A stretch of DNA of 64,000 nucleotides, from the NCBI GenBank assembly GCA_903927345.1, contig CAIYMO010000055.1:97097-161096 (forward strand). The letters are read 5' to 3'. Source of the DNA: an uncultured Armatimonadota bacterium (GTDB lineage: Bacteria; Armatimonadota; Fimbriimonadia; Fimbriimonadales; Fimbriimonadaceae). The position numbers and the translations under genes were made by a program. Positions within the stretch are counted from its first letter, which is position 1. Each line of letters opens with the position of its first letter. The notes below the pieces were generated by a model that saw only the letters and a program-made list of their open reading frames with translations, did not search any database and was not told the origin of the DNA. This document shows, one piece after another, positions 8,652 through 17,629 of the stretch.

Positions 8652-9008
8652 ATGAGGACGTCGATCGTCGTTGCGGCTTGCGGTGGACTCGCGTGCACGT
8701 TCAGCTTAGCGATGCTGACCTGGAATTGGGACGCTCAAGGTGGGTGCCTTCTGTTCCCGATTGGGCTGGGATACTTGGCATTCTGGTTTGTGCCACTGAT
8801 GAGCTACGCCTTCCCGAAGCCGCAGGAGTCAAAGACCATCTCTCCCGATGAGTGGGTGTTTCGGAAGCGCTCGAGCTGGGCCGTCTTTCTAGGGGGAGTG
8901 TTGTTGACCTGCTGGGCTCTGAGTTTGCCGTCTCCCATCAAGCGCAAAGAAGATCTCCGCTGTTATCAACATGTCCTGCCTTACCAATCTCAACCCGGTT
9001 GCAAGTAA
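8652..9008 (+). CDS. Hypothetical membrane protein
   Basis: 118 residues, not recognised. Three hydrophobic stretches: about 4-22, 33-54 and 75-92, then a short polar tail rich in cysteine and glutamine. It follows the ars operon by 9 bp but carries its own TAAACT-N6-ATG signal, so it may be separately transcribed. There is no metal-binding motif to tie it to arsenic. Confidence 0.55.
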   Translation: MRTSIVVAACGGLACTFSLAMLTWNWDAQGGCLLFPIGLGYLAFWFVPLMSYAFPKPQESKTISPDEWVFRKRSSWAVFLGGVLLTCWALSLPSPIKRKEDLRCYQHVLPYQSQPGCK

Positions 9009-9110
9009 CCGCTAAATTAGATTTGGGAGACGTTGGACACTAGATACCACCTCAGTCCCCTACTTAAGTGCGTCCAGCTCCAACTACTTTGTATAAAAGT
9101 TCGACTGTTC

Positions 9111-9626
9111 TTAGATCAGAGGTCGACCGTCAGCATCTCTCTCGCTTCCTGTGAAGATGCTTATGGCATTGATAAGTGCCCAAATCCCTGTGATGATGCC
9201 CCCGTACCCGCAAGTCAACAAGCAGATTAGGAGCATGGTGATTCCAAGCCCATTTTTCCCTAGATAAAACTGGTGAATACCGATCCCACCGAGGAACAAT
9301 GCAAGCAACCCGGCAACCATTCGTGATTTGTTTGGATATGCGTGACCATACGGACCTGTCGGCATTGTGTTATTCACAACTACTTGAACGTTTCCGTTCC
9401 CTGATTGCCTGGCGGGCTGTATCGGAGGCGTTTGGAAGGGTAAAGGAGGGGCGTTCTGAAACAGCGGTTGGACCAACATGAACGTATTTGCCGGGGCATG
9501 CTGACCTGACACGGCGTCAATAAGAATGGTGTGGGTTGTTACTCGACCGTCGATAACCCACTGCTGGAGGACTGTCATATCAACTGGACCGTAAACCTGT
9601 CCATTATGACCAACAACTGAATACAT
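9111..9626 (-). CDS. GYF_2 and TM2 domain membrane protein
   Basis: 171 residues from ATG 9626; the frame is open to 9713 but the upstream 29 residues are unlike the family. The N-terminal GYF_2-like domain (about 1-45: NGQVYGPVDMTVLQQWVIDGRV) binds unknown partners. A proline/glutamine linker (PPLPFQTPPIQP) follows, then a TM2 domain (about 105-160: KSRMVAGLLALFLGGIGIHQFYLGKNGLG, then a second helix with GYGGIITGIWALINAISIF). Such proteins are common and mostly uncharacterised. TATGCT lies exactly 6 bases before the ATG. Confidence 0.85.
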   Translation of the reverse strand: MYSVVGHNGQVYGPVDMTVLQQWVIDGRVTTHTILIDAVSGQHAPANTFMLVQPLFQNAPPLPFQTPPIQPARQSGNGNVQVVVNNTMPTGPYGHAYPNKSRMVAGLLALFLGGIGIHQFYLGKNGLGITMLLICLLTCGYGGIITGIWALINAISIFTGSERDADGRPLI

Positions 9627-9632
9627 AGTGAG

Positions 9633-9638
9633 AGCATA
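9633..9638 (-). promoter_or_regulatory. Candidate -10 box, leaderless (GYF_2/TM2 gene)
   Basis: TATGCT on the minus strand, exactly 6 bases before ATG 9626; no Shine-Dalgarno. Confidence 0.5.
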
Positions 9639-9748
9639 ACATGATTCAAGTCCGATCGGCAATCCACATAAACCGAACTTTTGTGAATAACATATAGTTC
9701 GTTTGTAAGACACAACAGCCTTAAAGATCGCGCTCTAATCGGTAGCCT

Positions 9749-10195
9749 GTGAATCTTGCTCCCGGTAAGCTCAATGTGAATCTCATGGCGACGCAGTGGA
9801 AAGTTCGAGCGACCGAGGTGACTCCTCAGCGGACGGCGGTGATTGTGATCGCGATCCTTCTTGGCGTGGTGGGTGGGTTTGCGCTCCGGATTCCGCTGCT
9901 TGCGATCATGGCACTCGGCTTCTTTTCGCCCATCTTATTTGAATACTTTGCTGGGAAGAAGTGTGAGGTGTCTGATGTGGGAGCGACCGCCGGATTTAGC
10001 ACGATCACTTGGGACAGAGTGAAAAGCGTGAAAGTTGAAGAAAACGCGGTACAACTGTCCCCGTTTGAGTCAGAATCAAGGCTCGATGCGACGCGCGGAG
10101 TCCGATTGGTCTTCGATGCGAACGTCGACCGAGAAGGGGTGATGGAAATCATCCGCTCTCATTTAGGCAAAGATGTTCGATTTTTGGGAGGATGA
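9749..10195 (+). CDS. Hypothetical membrane protein
   Basis: 148 residues from GTG 9749; ATG 9785 (136 residues) is an equally plausible start. Two adjacent hydrophobic segments (about 29-45 and 49-66) are followed by a soluble domain with ITWDRVKSVKVEENAVQLSP, similar in layout to YcxB-like proteins (two helices plus a PH-like beta domain). That resemblance is by pattern only. It overlaps the next gene by 23 bases, so the two are probably coupled. Confidence 0.55.
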   Translation: MNLAPGKLNVNLMATQWKVRATEVTPQRTAVIVIAILLGVVGGFALRIPLLAIMALGFFSPILFEYFAGKKCEVSDVGATAGFSTITWDRVKSVKVEENAVQLSPFESESRLDATRGVRLVFDANVDREGVMEIIRSHLGKDVRFLGG

Positions 10196-10496
10196 GCTCA
10201 GCGAAGAGCAAACCGAAGAACTTCTGCAGAAAGCTGCAGGAGAGATCAGGAAGCGCAAGTTGGAAGCTCCTGCCATCCTGTTTTTCGAAATGCACAAGCC
10301 AATCTCCAACGTCATGGCCCACCTGACTCTGGTCAGCGCGCCGATGTTGGTGCCATTTTTAGGCTTTGATTTCGTGAATCAATATAGTAATTTGTTGAGA
10401 AAGCGGGATAATGTCGAACGTCTGATCTGTATCCTGGAAGAAATTCCGGGCGATGAGCCGCAGTTATTGGAGACTTCATGCCAGAAAAACAAATAG
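10173..10496 (+). CDS. Hypothetical protein at head of membrane-protein operon
   Basis: 107 residues, not recognised. An acidic, helical N-terminus (EDELSEEQTEELLQKAAGEIRKRK) is followed by one hydrophobic stretch (about 50-70, AHLTLVSAPMLVPFLGF) and a charged C-terminus. It overlaps the previous gene by 23 and the next by 19 bases. The position suggests a small subunit or assembly factor of the membrane cassette that follows. Confidence 0.55.
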   Translation: MFDFWEDELSEEQTEELLQKAAGEIRKRKLEAPAILFFEMHKPISNVMAHLTLVSAPMLVPFLGFDFVNQYSNLLRKRDNVERLICILEEIPGDEPQLLETSCQKNK

Positions 10497-11485
10497 GAGC
10501 TTGGTCTTTGGACAGCCAAATGCTAGGCGCGAACTATTGGGACGTAGGGTGGTTTGGGCTGCTCTTCACCCTTATGATTATCGTTTTCATCGTTTTCAAC
10601 GTGAAAAGAGCCGGTAAGGGTGACAACCTGTTTATCCGACGCATCTCAGGTTTGAACGCGATCGATGAGGCCGTTGGGCGTGCCACCGAGATGGGAAGAC
10701 CGGTCCTGATGGTTCCCGGACTTTCGGATCCCGTTAACGCGACCGCTGTCCAGGCGATCAACATTTGCGCTCACGTTGCAAAGACGGCTGCGAAGTTCAG
10801 TAACCCGATCATCATGTGCGCCTATTCGGCATCGATGTTCACACTGGCGCAAGAAGTCATCCGAGATACCTATCAGTCCGAAGGGTATCCCGAGCGATTC
10901 GATCCAGACTCCGTTCGATTTATCTCTGACCGACAATTCGCATTCGCGGCGGGTGTCTCGGGAATCATCCACCGAGAACAGACGGCTGCTGCGTTCTTCC
11001 TTGGTGAGTTCTATGCTGAGTCGCTGATCTTTGCCGAGACGGCAAACTCGATCGGTGCGATTCAGGTTGCATCTTCCACGGAAGCTACTCAAACCCCATT
11101 CTTCATCGCGGCTTGCGACTACGTTCTTATTGGTGACGAGTTCTATGCGGCGTCCGCTTATCTGACCCGTGACCCGATCATGGTCGGTTCGCTGGTCGGT
11201 CAAGACTGGTCCAAGATGGTCGCGATCGCGTTCATTGCACTGGGCTGCTTGAACGCATCGGTCACTCAATACAACCTGGCCAAGGAAACGGCAGAGGTTG
11301 TCGAGATTTATAAAGACGATCAGGAAGGGCTGACTAAGCAGATTGAGGTCATGACTGAAGAGCACAAGAAGGACTTTTCAATCTCCCGGCTCATCAAGGC
11401 GGAGAAGCCACCTAAGGACCTGAAGATTGTGCGAAAGCCCGCTCCAGCAGAGCCTGGCGCACCGGCACCGGAGGCAACTAAGTGA
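10478..11485 (+). CDS. Membrane protein, DUF6754-like
   Basis: 335 residues. One N-terminal membrane helix (about 22-43) precedes a large soluble domain with GRPVLMVPGLSDPVNATAVQAINICAHVAKTAAKF, alternating small and hydrophobic residues, and ends in a proline/alanine tail (about 305-335). A second hydrophobic stretch is near 245-262. The pattern resembles the uncharacterised DUF6754 family; this is recalled, not searched. It is the first of four genes joined by 4-base GTGA/ATGA overlaps. No catalytic motif is recognised. Confidence 0.65.
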   Translation: MPEKQIGAWSLDSQMLGANYWDVGWFGLLFTLMIIVFIVFNVKRAGKGDNLFIRRISGLNAIDEAVGRATEMGRPVLMVPGLSDPVNATAVQAINICAHVAKTAAKFSNPIIMCAYSASMFTLAQEVIRDTYQSEGYPERFDPDSVRFISDRQFAFAAGVSGIIHREQTAAAFFLGEFYAESLIFAETANSIGAIQVASSTEATQTPFFIAACDYVLIGDEFYAASAYLTRDPIMVGSLVGQDWSKMVAIAFIALGCLNASVTQYNLAKETAEVVEIYKDDQEGLTKQIEVMTEEHKKDFSISRLIKAEKPPKDLKIVRKPAPAEPGAPAPEATK

Positions 11486-12381
11486 ACGATACATTTTGGG
11501 CAAGAAACCCGCAAGGCGATTTGAAGATGTTCATCGCCGGGGGACTGATCCTCGGGATCGTTCTCTTCCTTGCGGTGATGAATACTCCGATTCAAGCACG
11601 GCGGCCACTTGTTTGGCTGGTGACGTTCTTGTCGGGCGGCTTTATGGTGGCGTACACCTACTGGCCTAAGCCGATCAACTTTGACGCCAAGACTGAACTT
11701 CCTCGAAACGGGGTCGAATCTGTTGGTTCATTCCTTCAGCAGTCGTTTGGAACTGTCTCTAGCTTCGTCCAGATTATTGCGGCGTTCCTGCTTGGACTGG
11801 GAATCTTTAGCCTGCTCAAGATTCACTTGACCAACATTGCACGAAAGAAGAAAGACTGGGTCTTCAGTGTGGTTCTTCTTGTCTCGATGTTCAGCATGAT
11901 CATCTTCGGATACTGGGACTTCAGCATTCGCCAAGGGAACAAGGCGATCGACTTTGACGATCCTCAGTTCTGGCAGATGCCGAACATGGTTCGCGACTTC
12001 CTGTTCGACGGCCTTCTTCAGCAGATGGACGCAGCAATGTTCTCGATCATTGCGTTCTTTATCCTTTCCGCGGCCTACCGAGCGTTTCGTGCTCGATCGG
12101 TCGAGGCGACAATCCTGCTCGGAACTGCGCTCCTCGTGATCCTCTCGCTCATGGGAGTTGTTGCGGGAATGTGGGATGACGCGGTGGTCGCAATGGCTGG
12201 AACTGACAAGTCAGCGAAGGCTGATTTCCTTCTCAACTTTAAGATCACAGAGGTCGCGGGGTGGATCAAAAACACCTTCCAGACTCCGGCGATCACGGGC
12301 ATCAAGTTTGGTATCGGTCTTGGAACCATTTCCATGGCTCTCCGAATCTGGCTCGGTCTGGAAAAGGGAGGTAAAGCATGA
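11482..12381 (+). CDS. Polytopic membrane protein, second gene of unknown cassette
   Basis: 299 residues, GTG start overlapping the previous stop (GTGA). About seven hydrophobic segments: 16-36, 43-60, 95-112, 126-146, 184-204, 210-232 and 272-292. Loops contain PKPINFDAKTELP and an extracytoplasmic-type acidic stretch AIDFDDPQFWQMP. There is no transporter or enzyme motif. Strict coupling to its neighbours argues for a subunit of one complex. Confidence 0.6.
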   Translation: MNDTFWARNPQGDLKMFIAGGLILGIVLFLAVMNTPIQARRPLVWLVTFLSGGFMVAYTYWPKPINFDAKTELPRNGVESVGSFLQQSFGTVSSFVQIIAAFLLGLGIFSLLKIHLTNIARKKKDWVFSVVLLVSMFSMIIFGYWDFSIRQGNKAIDFDDPQFWQMPNMVRDFLFDGLLQQMDAAMFSIIAFFILSAAYRAFRARSVEATILLGTALLVILSLMGVVAGMWDDAVVAMAGTDKSAKADFLLNFKITEVAGWIKNTFQTPAITGIKFGIGLGTISMALRIWLGLEKGGKA

Positions 12382-13319
12382 AAAAAGGTGGAATTCCAAA
12401 GTTCGTTATCTACGCGTTGCTGATTGCATGCTGTTCGATTCCTCTCTTCTTTAAGATCCCGATTCCGAACAAGCCAAGCGAACCTTCGGTTGACTTCTAC
12501 AAGACTCTATCGGCACTCAAGGAAGGCGATGTTGTTCTTGTCGGTAGCGACTGGACTGGTTCCACTCGCGGCGAGAGCAAAGGACACATGAAAGCGATCC
12601 TTCGCACCTTGATGCGAAAGAAAGTCAAGTTCGTCATCTGGAGTACTGCGGATCCACAGGCTCCACGAGCTGCCCTTGACGTCATCGCAGAGGTTAATGC
12701 TGAGCGAGTCGCGAACAAGGAAGAGAAGTATCAACGCTGGACTCAGTGGGTCAGCGCTGGCTACTATCCAAACTCGGACGTTGCGATCAACTCGGTCGCC
12801 CAGGACATCAAGACGGCCTTCGGCGCACGTCGTGAGAACGACACCACCGGCGTTCAGCAACCGCTGTTCAAGAGCCCGGTGATGGAGAAGATCAAGAGCG
12901 TGACCGACTTCGATCTCGTGATTGACGTCACTGCTTCCAAGACGACTGACTTCCACGTTCAGTTTATTAGTGCCAAGAACGTTCCGCTCATGTTCGCCGT
13001 CACCGGCGTCATGGGGCCAGAAACCCAGGTGTTCTACAACTCCAAGCAGATCAAAGGCTTCCTCTCAGGACTCAAAGGAGTCTTCGATATGGAGCAGATG
13101 ATGGAGAAGGGAGTCAACGTCAAGGACGCAAACGGCGTTGCCGCTGTTTCTTCCGATCGAGTGCCGGGCGAGATTGCTCCGTTGCCGGGAGTGAGCGTTG
13201 GTCAAGGAACCAAGTACTATCCCACGCTCCACGTTGCTTTGTTGTTGATGATCGTGATGATCGGTATCGGAAACTATGAAATGCTTGCCGCTCGCAAGCG
13301 ACAAGGAGGAAAGGCATGA
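12378..13319 (+). CDS. Membrane-anchored protein, third gene of unknown cassette
   Basis: 313 residues with ATGA overlaps on both sides. Layout: helix 9-26, a soluble domain of about 250 residues, then a C-terminal helix (about 285-304) and a basic end (RKRQGG). The soluble part begins with GDVVLVGSDWTGSTRGESKGHMKAILRTLMRKKVKFVIW, alternating beta strands and helices like a Rossmann-type alpha/beta fold, with LVIDVTASKTTDF and NVPLMFAVTG further on. No cofactor motif is complete. The function is unknown. Confidence 0.6.
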   Translation: MKKGGIPKFVIYALLIACCSIPLFFKIPIPNKPSEPSVDFYKTLSALKEGDVVLVGSDWTGSTRGESKGHMKAILRTLMRKKVKFVIWSTADPQAPRAALDVIAEVNAERVANKEEKYQRWTQWVSAGYYPNSDVAINSVAQDIKTAFGARRENDTTGVQQPLFKSPVMEKIKSVTDFDLVIDVTASKTTDFHVQFISAKNVPLMFAVTGVMGPETQVFYNSKQIKGFLSGLKGVFDMEQMMEKGVNVKDANGVAAVSSDRVPGEIAPLPGVSVGQGTKYYPTLHVALLLMIVMIGIGNYEMLAARKRQGGKA

Positions 13320-14059
13320 AGCCAGAACAGATCGAAACTTACAGGACAGTCGCCGCTGCGGCGGGAGTGCTCGCAACTCTGGGTCTCTTCAGCGTCCTCT
13401 ACAAAGAGAACAAGTTCTACCGACTTTTTGAGCATATTTTCCTTGGCCTCGCAGCCGGTTGGTCTGCGGTTGCAGTCTGGACCGAATCGCTTCGAGAAAT
13501 CTGGTGGGACAAGCTGACGGGCGTTGTTGAGACGACCGGCGTTGTTACTGAGCCAGGTCGATGGGCTTACATCCTCCTGATTCCGATTGGCGCCATGGGC
13601 TACATGGTCTTCAGCAAGAAGCACAACTGGATGGCTAAGATCCCTATGGGCGTCTTGCTAGGAATCTGGTCGGGTCAGCAGATCCAGTCTTACTGGACTG
13701 TCTATGGTCCTCAGATGAAGCAGGGAATGCTCCCGATTGTTCCGACCGCCTTTGATCAGGTGATCGCACGATCGGATCGAACGCCTGAACTGGCCGCAGT
13801 GACCATCACTTGGTCGCAGGCAATCTCGAACTTCTTGTTCGTGTTCACGCTTCTTTCGGTTCTGAGCTACTTCCTGTTCAGCTTCGAAGTGAAGAACAAG
13901 GCGCTGAAGCAAGTGAACGTTGCGGGTCGATACCTGTTGATGATCGGTTTTGGTGCAATCTTCGGAAGCACTGTTATGATGCGATTCTCGCTGGTTATTG
14001 ACCGCATGTACTTCATCTGGGACGAGTTCCTGATGAAGCGCGTTCTGCATATTGGCTAG
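13316..14059 (+). CDS. Polytopic membrane protein, fourth gene of unknown cassette
   Basis: 247 residues with an ATGA overlap to the previous gene. Six or so hydrophobic segments: 11-28, 38-55, 82-103, 109-124, 166-188 and 204-224. Tryptophan-rich patches occur (VAVWTESLREIWWDKL). It ends 2 bp before recO, so recO may be read from the same transcript. No recognised family. Confidence 0.6.
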   Translation: MKPEQIETYRTVAAAAGVLATLGLFSVLYKENKFYRLFEHIFLGLAAGWSAVAVWTESLREIWWDKLTGVVETTGVVTEPGRWAYILLIPIGAMGYMVFSKKHNWMAKIPMGVLLGIWSGQQIQSYWTVYGPQMKQGMLPIVPTAFDQVIARSDRTPELAAVTITWSQAISNFLFVFTLLSVLSYFLFSFEVKNKALKQVNVAGRYLLMIGFGAIFGSTVMMRFSLVIDRMYFIWDEFLMKRVLHIG

Positions 14060-14061
14060 TA

Positions 14062-14808
14062 ATGGAACATACCGTTGAGGCCATTGTGCTGAGACGACGA
14101 GACGCCGGTGAATCTGACCGGCGTCTCGTTTGCTTTACAAGGGAGCTCGGAAAGATTGATTTGGTCGCCAAGGGAGCGCGGAAGCCGACTTCTCGACTCC
14201 GATCCGTGAGCGAACCTCTGAGCGTTGCCCGGGTGACCTTCGCCGACGGACGCCACCAAAAATTTATACAACAGGCGCAGCCAGTCTCTGCGTATCGCGG
14301 ACTCCGCACAGACTACGAAAGACTAACCCTCGCTCTCGCCTGGGCAGAAGTTGTCTCCTACGTAGCGCCGTATGAAGATCCCATCGAGGAAGTCTTTACG
14401 CTCTGCGTTCAGGCGCTGGAGGCAATTGAGAGCCATCCGAAGCCGAAGGTGGCACTTGCGTGGGCAGAGGTTGCCCTTCTGAATGAAACGGGATTCTTGC
14501 CGAGCTTTGGCTCGTGCGTCATCACCGGTTGCGATGTAAAGGAAGCTGACGCGATGGTCTCTCCTCGAGCAGGCGGCTACGTTTGCCGCGACGAGGCCGG
14601 AGAGTACGCAGATCGGTTTATCGTTCGAGCGGAAGTGCTGTACGGCTTGAACGCTCTCCAGGGTCTGGATGCACCTCCCCCGGGGCTGAGATTCGTTGAC
14701 GAAACACTCAATGCTTTGCAGCCGTTTTGGCTAAATATTTGCGAAGCACCGCTCCATGCACGCTCACATCTGATGGAGTCTTTGGCATTCGGAACGGGCG
14801 GAGCCTGA
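14062..14808 (+). CDS. recO: DNA repair protein RecO
   Basis: 248 residues. RecO loads RecA onto SSB-coated DNA together with RecR (which is at 36 kb here). The N-terminal OB fold shows VEAIVLRRRDAGESDRRLVCFTRELGKIDLVAKGARKPTSRL, the classic RecO opening. The helical domain has the LPSFGSCVITGCDV cysteine loop in the place of the zinc site, though it appears incomplete (two cysteines rather than four). The length is usual. It directly follows the membrane cassette. Confidence 0.93.
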   Translation: MEHTVEAIVLRRRDAGESDRRLVCFTRELGKIDLVAKGARKPTSRLRSVSEPLSVARVTFADGRHQKFIQQAQPVSAYRGLRTDYERLTLALAWAEVVSYVAPYEDPIEEVFTLCVQALEAIESHPKPKVALAWAEVALLNETGFLPSFGSCVITGCDVKEADAMVSPRAGGYVCRDEAGEYADRFIVRAEVLYGLNALQGLDAPPPGLRFVDETLNALQPFWLNICEAPLHARSHLMESLAFGTGGA

Positions 14809-14819
14809 GTTCAAGTAAA

Positions 14820-16451
14820 ATGCCAGTTAAGATGCGAGCATTCGGTCTCTTGGTCATTGGCGCAATTTCGATCGTTCTAGTCGGTTGCGGTTCCGGTTCG
14901 GGTTCTGGTGGAGGCGGAGGGTTTAGCTCACGCGGCACCGAGGGTAAAGCTGGGGTGTTCCGATACCCATTGCCAACCAACCCAACTTCTCTGGATCCAG
15001 GCAAAGTACAGGACGGCGATACCATCGACGTCTGCCAGCAAGTGTTCGAAGGTTTGGTCAAGTGGGGCGAGGACAATACCGTACAGCCTAACCTCGCCGA
15101 GCGATGGGATATCCAAGACGGCGGAAAGACGTATGTATTCCACCTCAAGAAGGGCGTCAAGTTCCACAACGGTCGCGAGCTGAAGGCTGCAGACGTCAAG
15201 TGGTGCTGGGAGCGCGTGGGAACGCGAGCCTATGGTTCCAGCACGGCAGAGACTTACATGGCTGACATCGTCGGCGTGAAGGAGAAGCTGGCAGGAAAGT
15301 CACCCGAGATCACTGGCGCTAAAGTTATCGACGATTACACTTTCCAGGTCACCATCGACAAGCCTCGCCCATACTTCCTCGGAAAGCTGACCTATGCCTG
15401 CGCGTATGTTTACGCAAAAGAGGCTCTTCCTGACGGAATGAAGGATATGGCGACCGTCGAGCAGATGGTTGGCACCGGCCCTTACAAGTTCGAAAAGTTC
15501 ACACCAGAAGAGATCGTCATTCTTGCCGCAAACAAGGATTATCACGGTGGCGCGCCTGCCTTGGAGAAGATTGAGCGACCAGTCATCAAGGATGCACAGA
15601 GCCGCCTCAACAAGTTCAAGACCGGGGAAATCGACCTCGTTGCTTTGGAGCGAGCAGACCTTCCAGCCATCGACAAGGATGCGACTCTCAAGGCACAGCT
15701 CAAGTTCTTTGATCGACCTTCGATGTACTACGTTGGTCTTAACACCGACGTGGTTCCTGCCCTTAAGGACCGACGAGTTCGACAGGCAATCGGAATGGCG
15801 ATTGACCGAGACAAGATCGTCAACGACATCTTGGGCGGGATCAACCGACGCGCCGATTCGATTCTTCCTCCAAGCGTCCTCGGATTCCGAGAGAACACGA
15901 ACTACTTGAAGTTTGATATCGCAAAAGCGAAGGCACTTCTCGCTGAAGCTGGCTTCCCAGATGGAAAGGGCTTCCCGGCTGTTCAGTTCAGCTACCGCGA
16001 TGGCCGACCTGACGTTGAGCTCGTTGCTCAGGCTGTCCAGCAGCAACTCAAGCAGAATCTCGGAATCGAGTTCCAGTCGCGCAAGGTTGAGTGGGGCGCT
16101 TATCTGAAAGAACACAACAGCCGAAAGCTGCCTGCGTTCCACATGCGATGGGCGGCCGACTACCTGGATGCTGAGAACTTCCTCTCACAGCTTTTGGCTA
16201 GCTATGGCAACGAGAACAAAGTGAACTACAAGAACGCTGAGTTCGACAAGCTCTGTTCTGAAGCAGACGGAATTCTTGATGAAGCAAAGCGCAAGGAGCT
16301 TTACGGAAAGGCAGAGGATATCGTCCTCCAAGACGCTCCGTTCATTCCGATCTACTTCCAGAAGGATGCTGAGCTGATCAGCGCTCGCGTCAGCGGGCTG
16401 CGTGAGTCAGCGTTTGGCCACCTTCCCCACACGAAGACGGCAGTCAAGTAA
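14820..16451 (+). CDS. Peptide/nickel-type ABC transporter substrate-binding lipoprotein (SBP_bac_5)
   Basis: 543 residues from ATG 14820. Lipoprotein signal MPVKMRAFGLLVIGAISIVL with lipobox LVGC, then a Gly/Ser linker. The mature part carries SBP_bac_5 marks: NPTSLDPGKVQDGDTIDVCQQVFEGLVKW, LAERWDIQDGGKTYVFHLKKGVKFHNGRELKAADVKW, VGTGPYKFEKF, DRRVRQAIGMAIDRDKIV and a C-terminal DAPFIPIYF. This is the DppA/OppA family, which binds oligopeptides or other solutes outside the membrane. No permease genes are nearby. Its stop overlaps the start of the AraC gene (TAATG). Confidence 0.92.
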   Translation: MPVKMRAFGLLVIGAISIVLVGCGSGSGSGGGGGFSSRGTEGKAGVFRYPLPTNPTSLDPGKVQDGDTIDVCQQVFEGLVKWGEDNTVQPNLAERWDIQDGGKTYVFHLKKGVKFHNGRELKAADVKWCWERVGTRAYGSSTAETYMADIVGVKEKLAGKSPEITGAKVIDDYTFQVTIDKPRPYFLGKLTYACAYVYAKEALPDGMKDMATVEQMVGTGPYKFEKFTPEEIVILAANKDYHGGAPALEKIERPVIKDAQSRLNKFKTGEIDLVALERADLPAIDKDATLKAQLKFFDRPSMYYVGLNTDVVPALKDRRVRQAIGMAIDRDKIVNDILGGINRRADSILPPSVLGFRENTNYLKFDIAKAKALLAEAGFPDGKGFPAVQFSYRDGRPDVELVAQAVQQQLKQNLGIEFQSRKVEWGAYLKEHNSRKLPAFHMRWAADYLDAENFLSQLLASYGNENKVNYKNAEFDKLCSEADGILDEAKRKELYGKAEDIVLQDAPFIPIYFQKDAELISARVSGLRESAFGHLPHTKTAVK

Positions 16452-17629
16452 TGCTGGACGTCGACAGCGGCGCAGTATACGAAATCGCGAAGTACCCACG
16501 TTCGGGGGTACTTCGCGATCTGCATTTACGCCCTCTTGCCGCCGAGCTCAGCAGGGATCCCGGTTGGGAATCAGGCGGTAAGCCAGGCACGGTTGCCGTT
16601 GCTGTTCCTTCGGGGGCAAAGACCGCGAGCCTCGTTGGAATTTTTGCGCTTGGTGCGGACCGAAAGGGTTCGGTCGGTGCGTCAATCGTCGTGCTGGGTT
16701 CAGCAGGTGAGTTGCGACGAGAGAACCTGGTGGCGGGACGTCACTATCGAGACGCATCGGGAACGGAACTCCTAGAGTTTGAGCTCGCTCCAGATTGTCG
16801 ACTGGCGACGGTGGGCTGCGCGCTTCTTGGTGGGACTCGGGTTCGTTTAGACGTTATCGAGCTTCAGCTTCCTGCTGGCGCAGAGCGCTTGGTGTTCCAA
16901 GCCTCTAGTGATTCGGCTAATTTCGTTGTCTTCGACATTGTCTTTGAAGTCGCTGCGGTGGCGGGTCGGTGTCCGTTCCATACCGGTTCGGGCGGCGTCT
17001 CTCTTGCAGAGCTCGGGGGCATTGTTCGCATGAGAGATCGGGTGCGATTCGGACAGGCGATGGACCAGCTGATCGCCGCCTTGGATAAGTCGCCCGATCT
17101 CGAAGAAGCCCGAAGCGAGGCCCTGACCTTTTTGGCAATCGTGACGGCGGGAATGCTTGAGGCCGGGGGAGACCGGTCACTGCACCGCGTCCAACTTGAG
17201 GCGGCACGCCGGTTTGATCAGGTGACCTCAACCGCGGATCTGAAGCAGTCGGCAAAGGAGATGGTCGACAAGGTCGTTGGATCGTGGCTTTACAGTGAAG
17301 AGATACAGCCCCAGATTATCGACCGGGCGCTAAGCCTGGTGGATCGCAACTATGCGAAAGAGATCACGGACGACTACGTCGCCGGCAAGGTTGGGATGAG
17401 CACGTCCCACTTCCGATATCTGTTCAAGCAGTCGGTTGGTCAGCCGTTCCATAAGTATCTCGTCGCGACTCGCCTGGAGAAGGCACGGATGATGCTTGAG
17501 CAAGGGCAAGGATCGGTTTCTGAGATTGGTGTGTCGGTAGGGTTCTCCAGCTTGGCGACATTCTCACGCGCGTTTGCTCAACGATTTGGCATGTCGCCGA
17601 GCGATTTCAAGAAGGTGCGGGGACTGTGA
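16451..17629 (+). CDS. AraC-family transcriptional regulator
   Basis: 392 residues, joined to the upstream gene by TAATG. The C-terminal 100 residues form the double helix-turn-helix: ITDDYVAGKVGMSTSHFRYLFKQSVGQPFHKYLVATRLEKARMML and VSEIGVSVGFSSLATFSRAFAQRFGMSPSDFKK. The long N-terminal part (1-280) is unlike known AraC sensor domains. It includes a cysteine-bearing stretch GRCPFHTGSGG and a helical region (215-280). Being co-translated with a binding protein suggests regulation linked to a transported solute, but this is inference. Confidence 0.88.
   Translation: MLDVDSGAVYEIAKYPRSGVLRDLHLRPLAAELSRDPGWESGGKPGTVAVAVPSGAKTASLVGIFALGADRKGSVGASIVVLGSAGELRRENLVAGRHYRDASGTELLEFELAPDCRLATVGCALLGGTRVRLDVIELQLPAGAERLVFQASSDSANFVVFDIVFEVAAVAGRCPFHTGSGGVSLAELGGIVRMRDRVRFGQAMDQLIAALDKSPDLEEARSEALTFLAIVTAGMLEAGGDRSLHRVQLEAARRFDQVTSTADLKQSAKEMVDKVVGSWLYSEEIQPQIIDRALSLVDRNYAKEITDDYVAGKVGMSTSHFRYLFKQSVGQPFHKYLVATRLEKARMMLEQGQGSVSEIGVSVGFSSLATFSRAFAQRFGMSPSDFKKVRGL

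Noticed and set aside
10646..11365. 239-codon open frame on the minus strand
   Set aside because: Antisense to the DUF6754-like gene, no initiation signal and no recognisable domain.
15300..16142. 280-codon open frame on the minus strand
   Set aside because: It lies entirely antisense to the binding-lipoprotein gene, which has full family motifs. The open frame follows from biased codon use.
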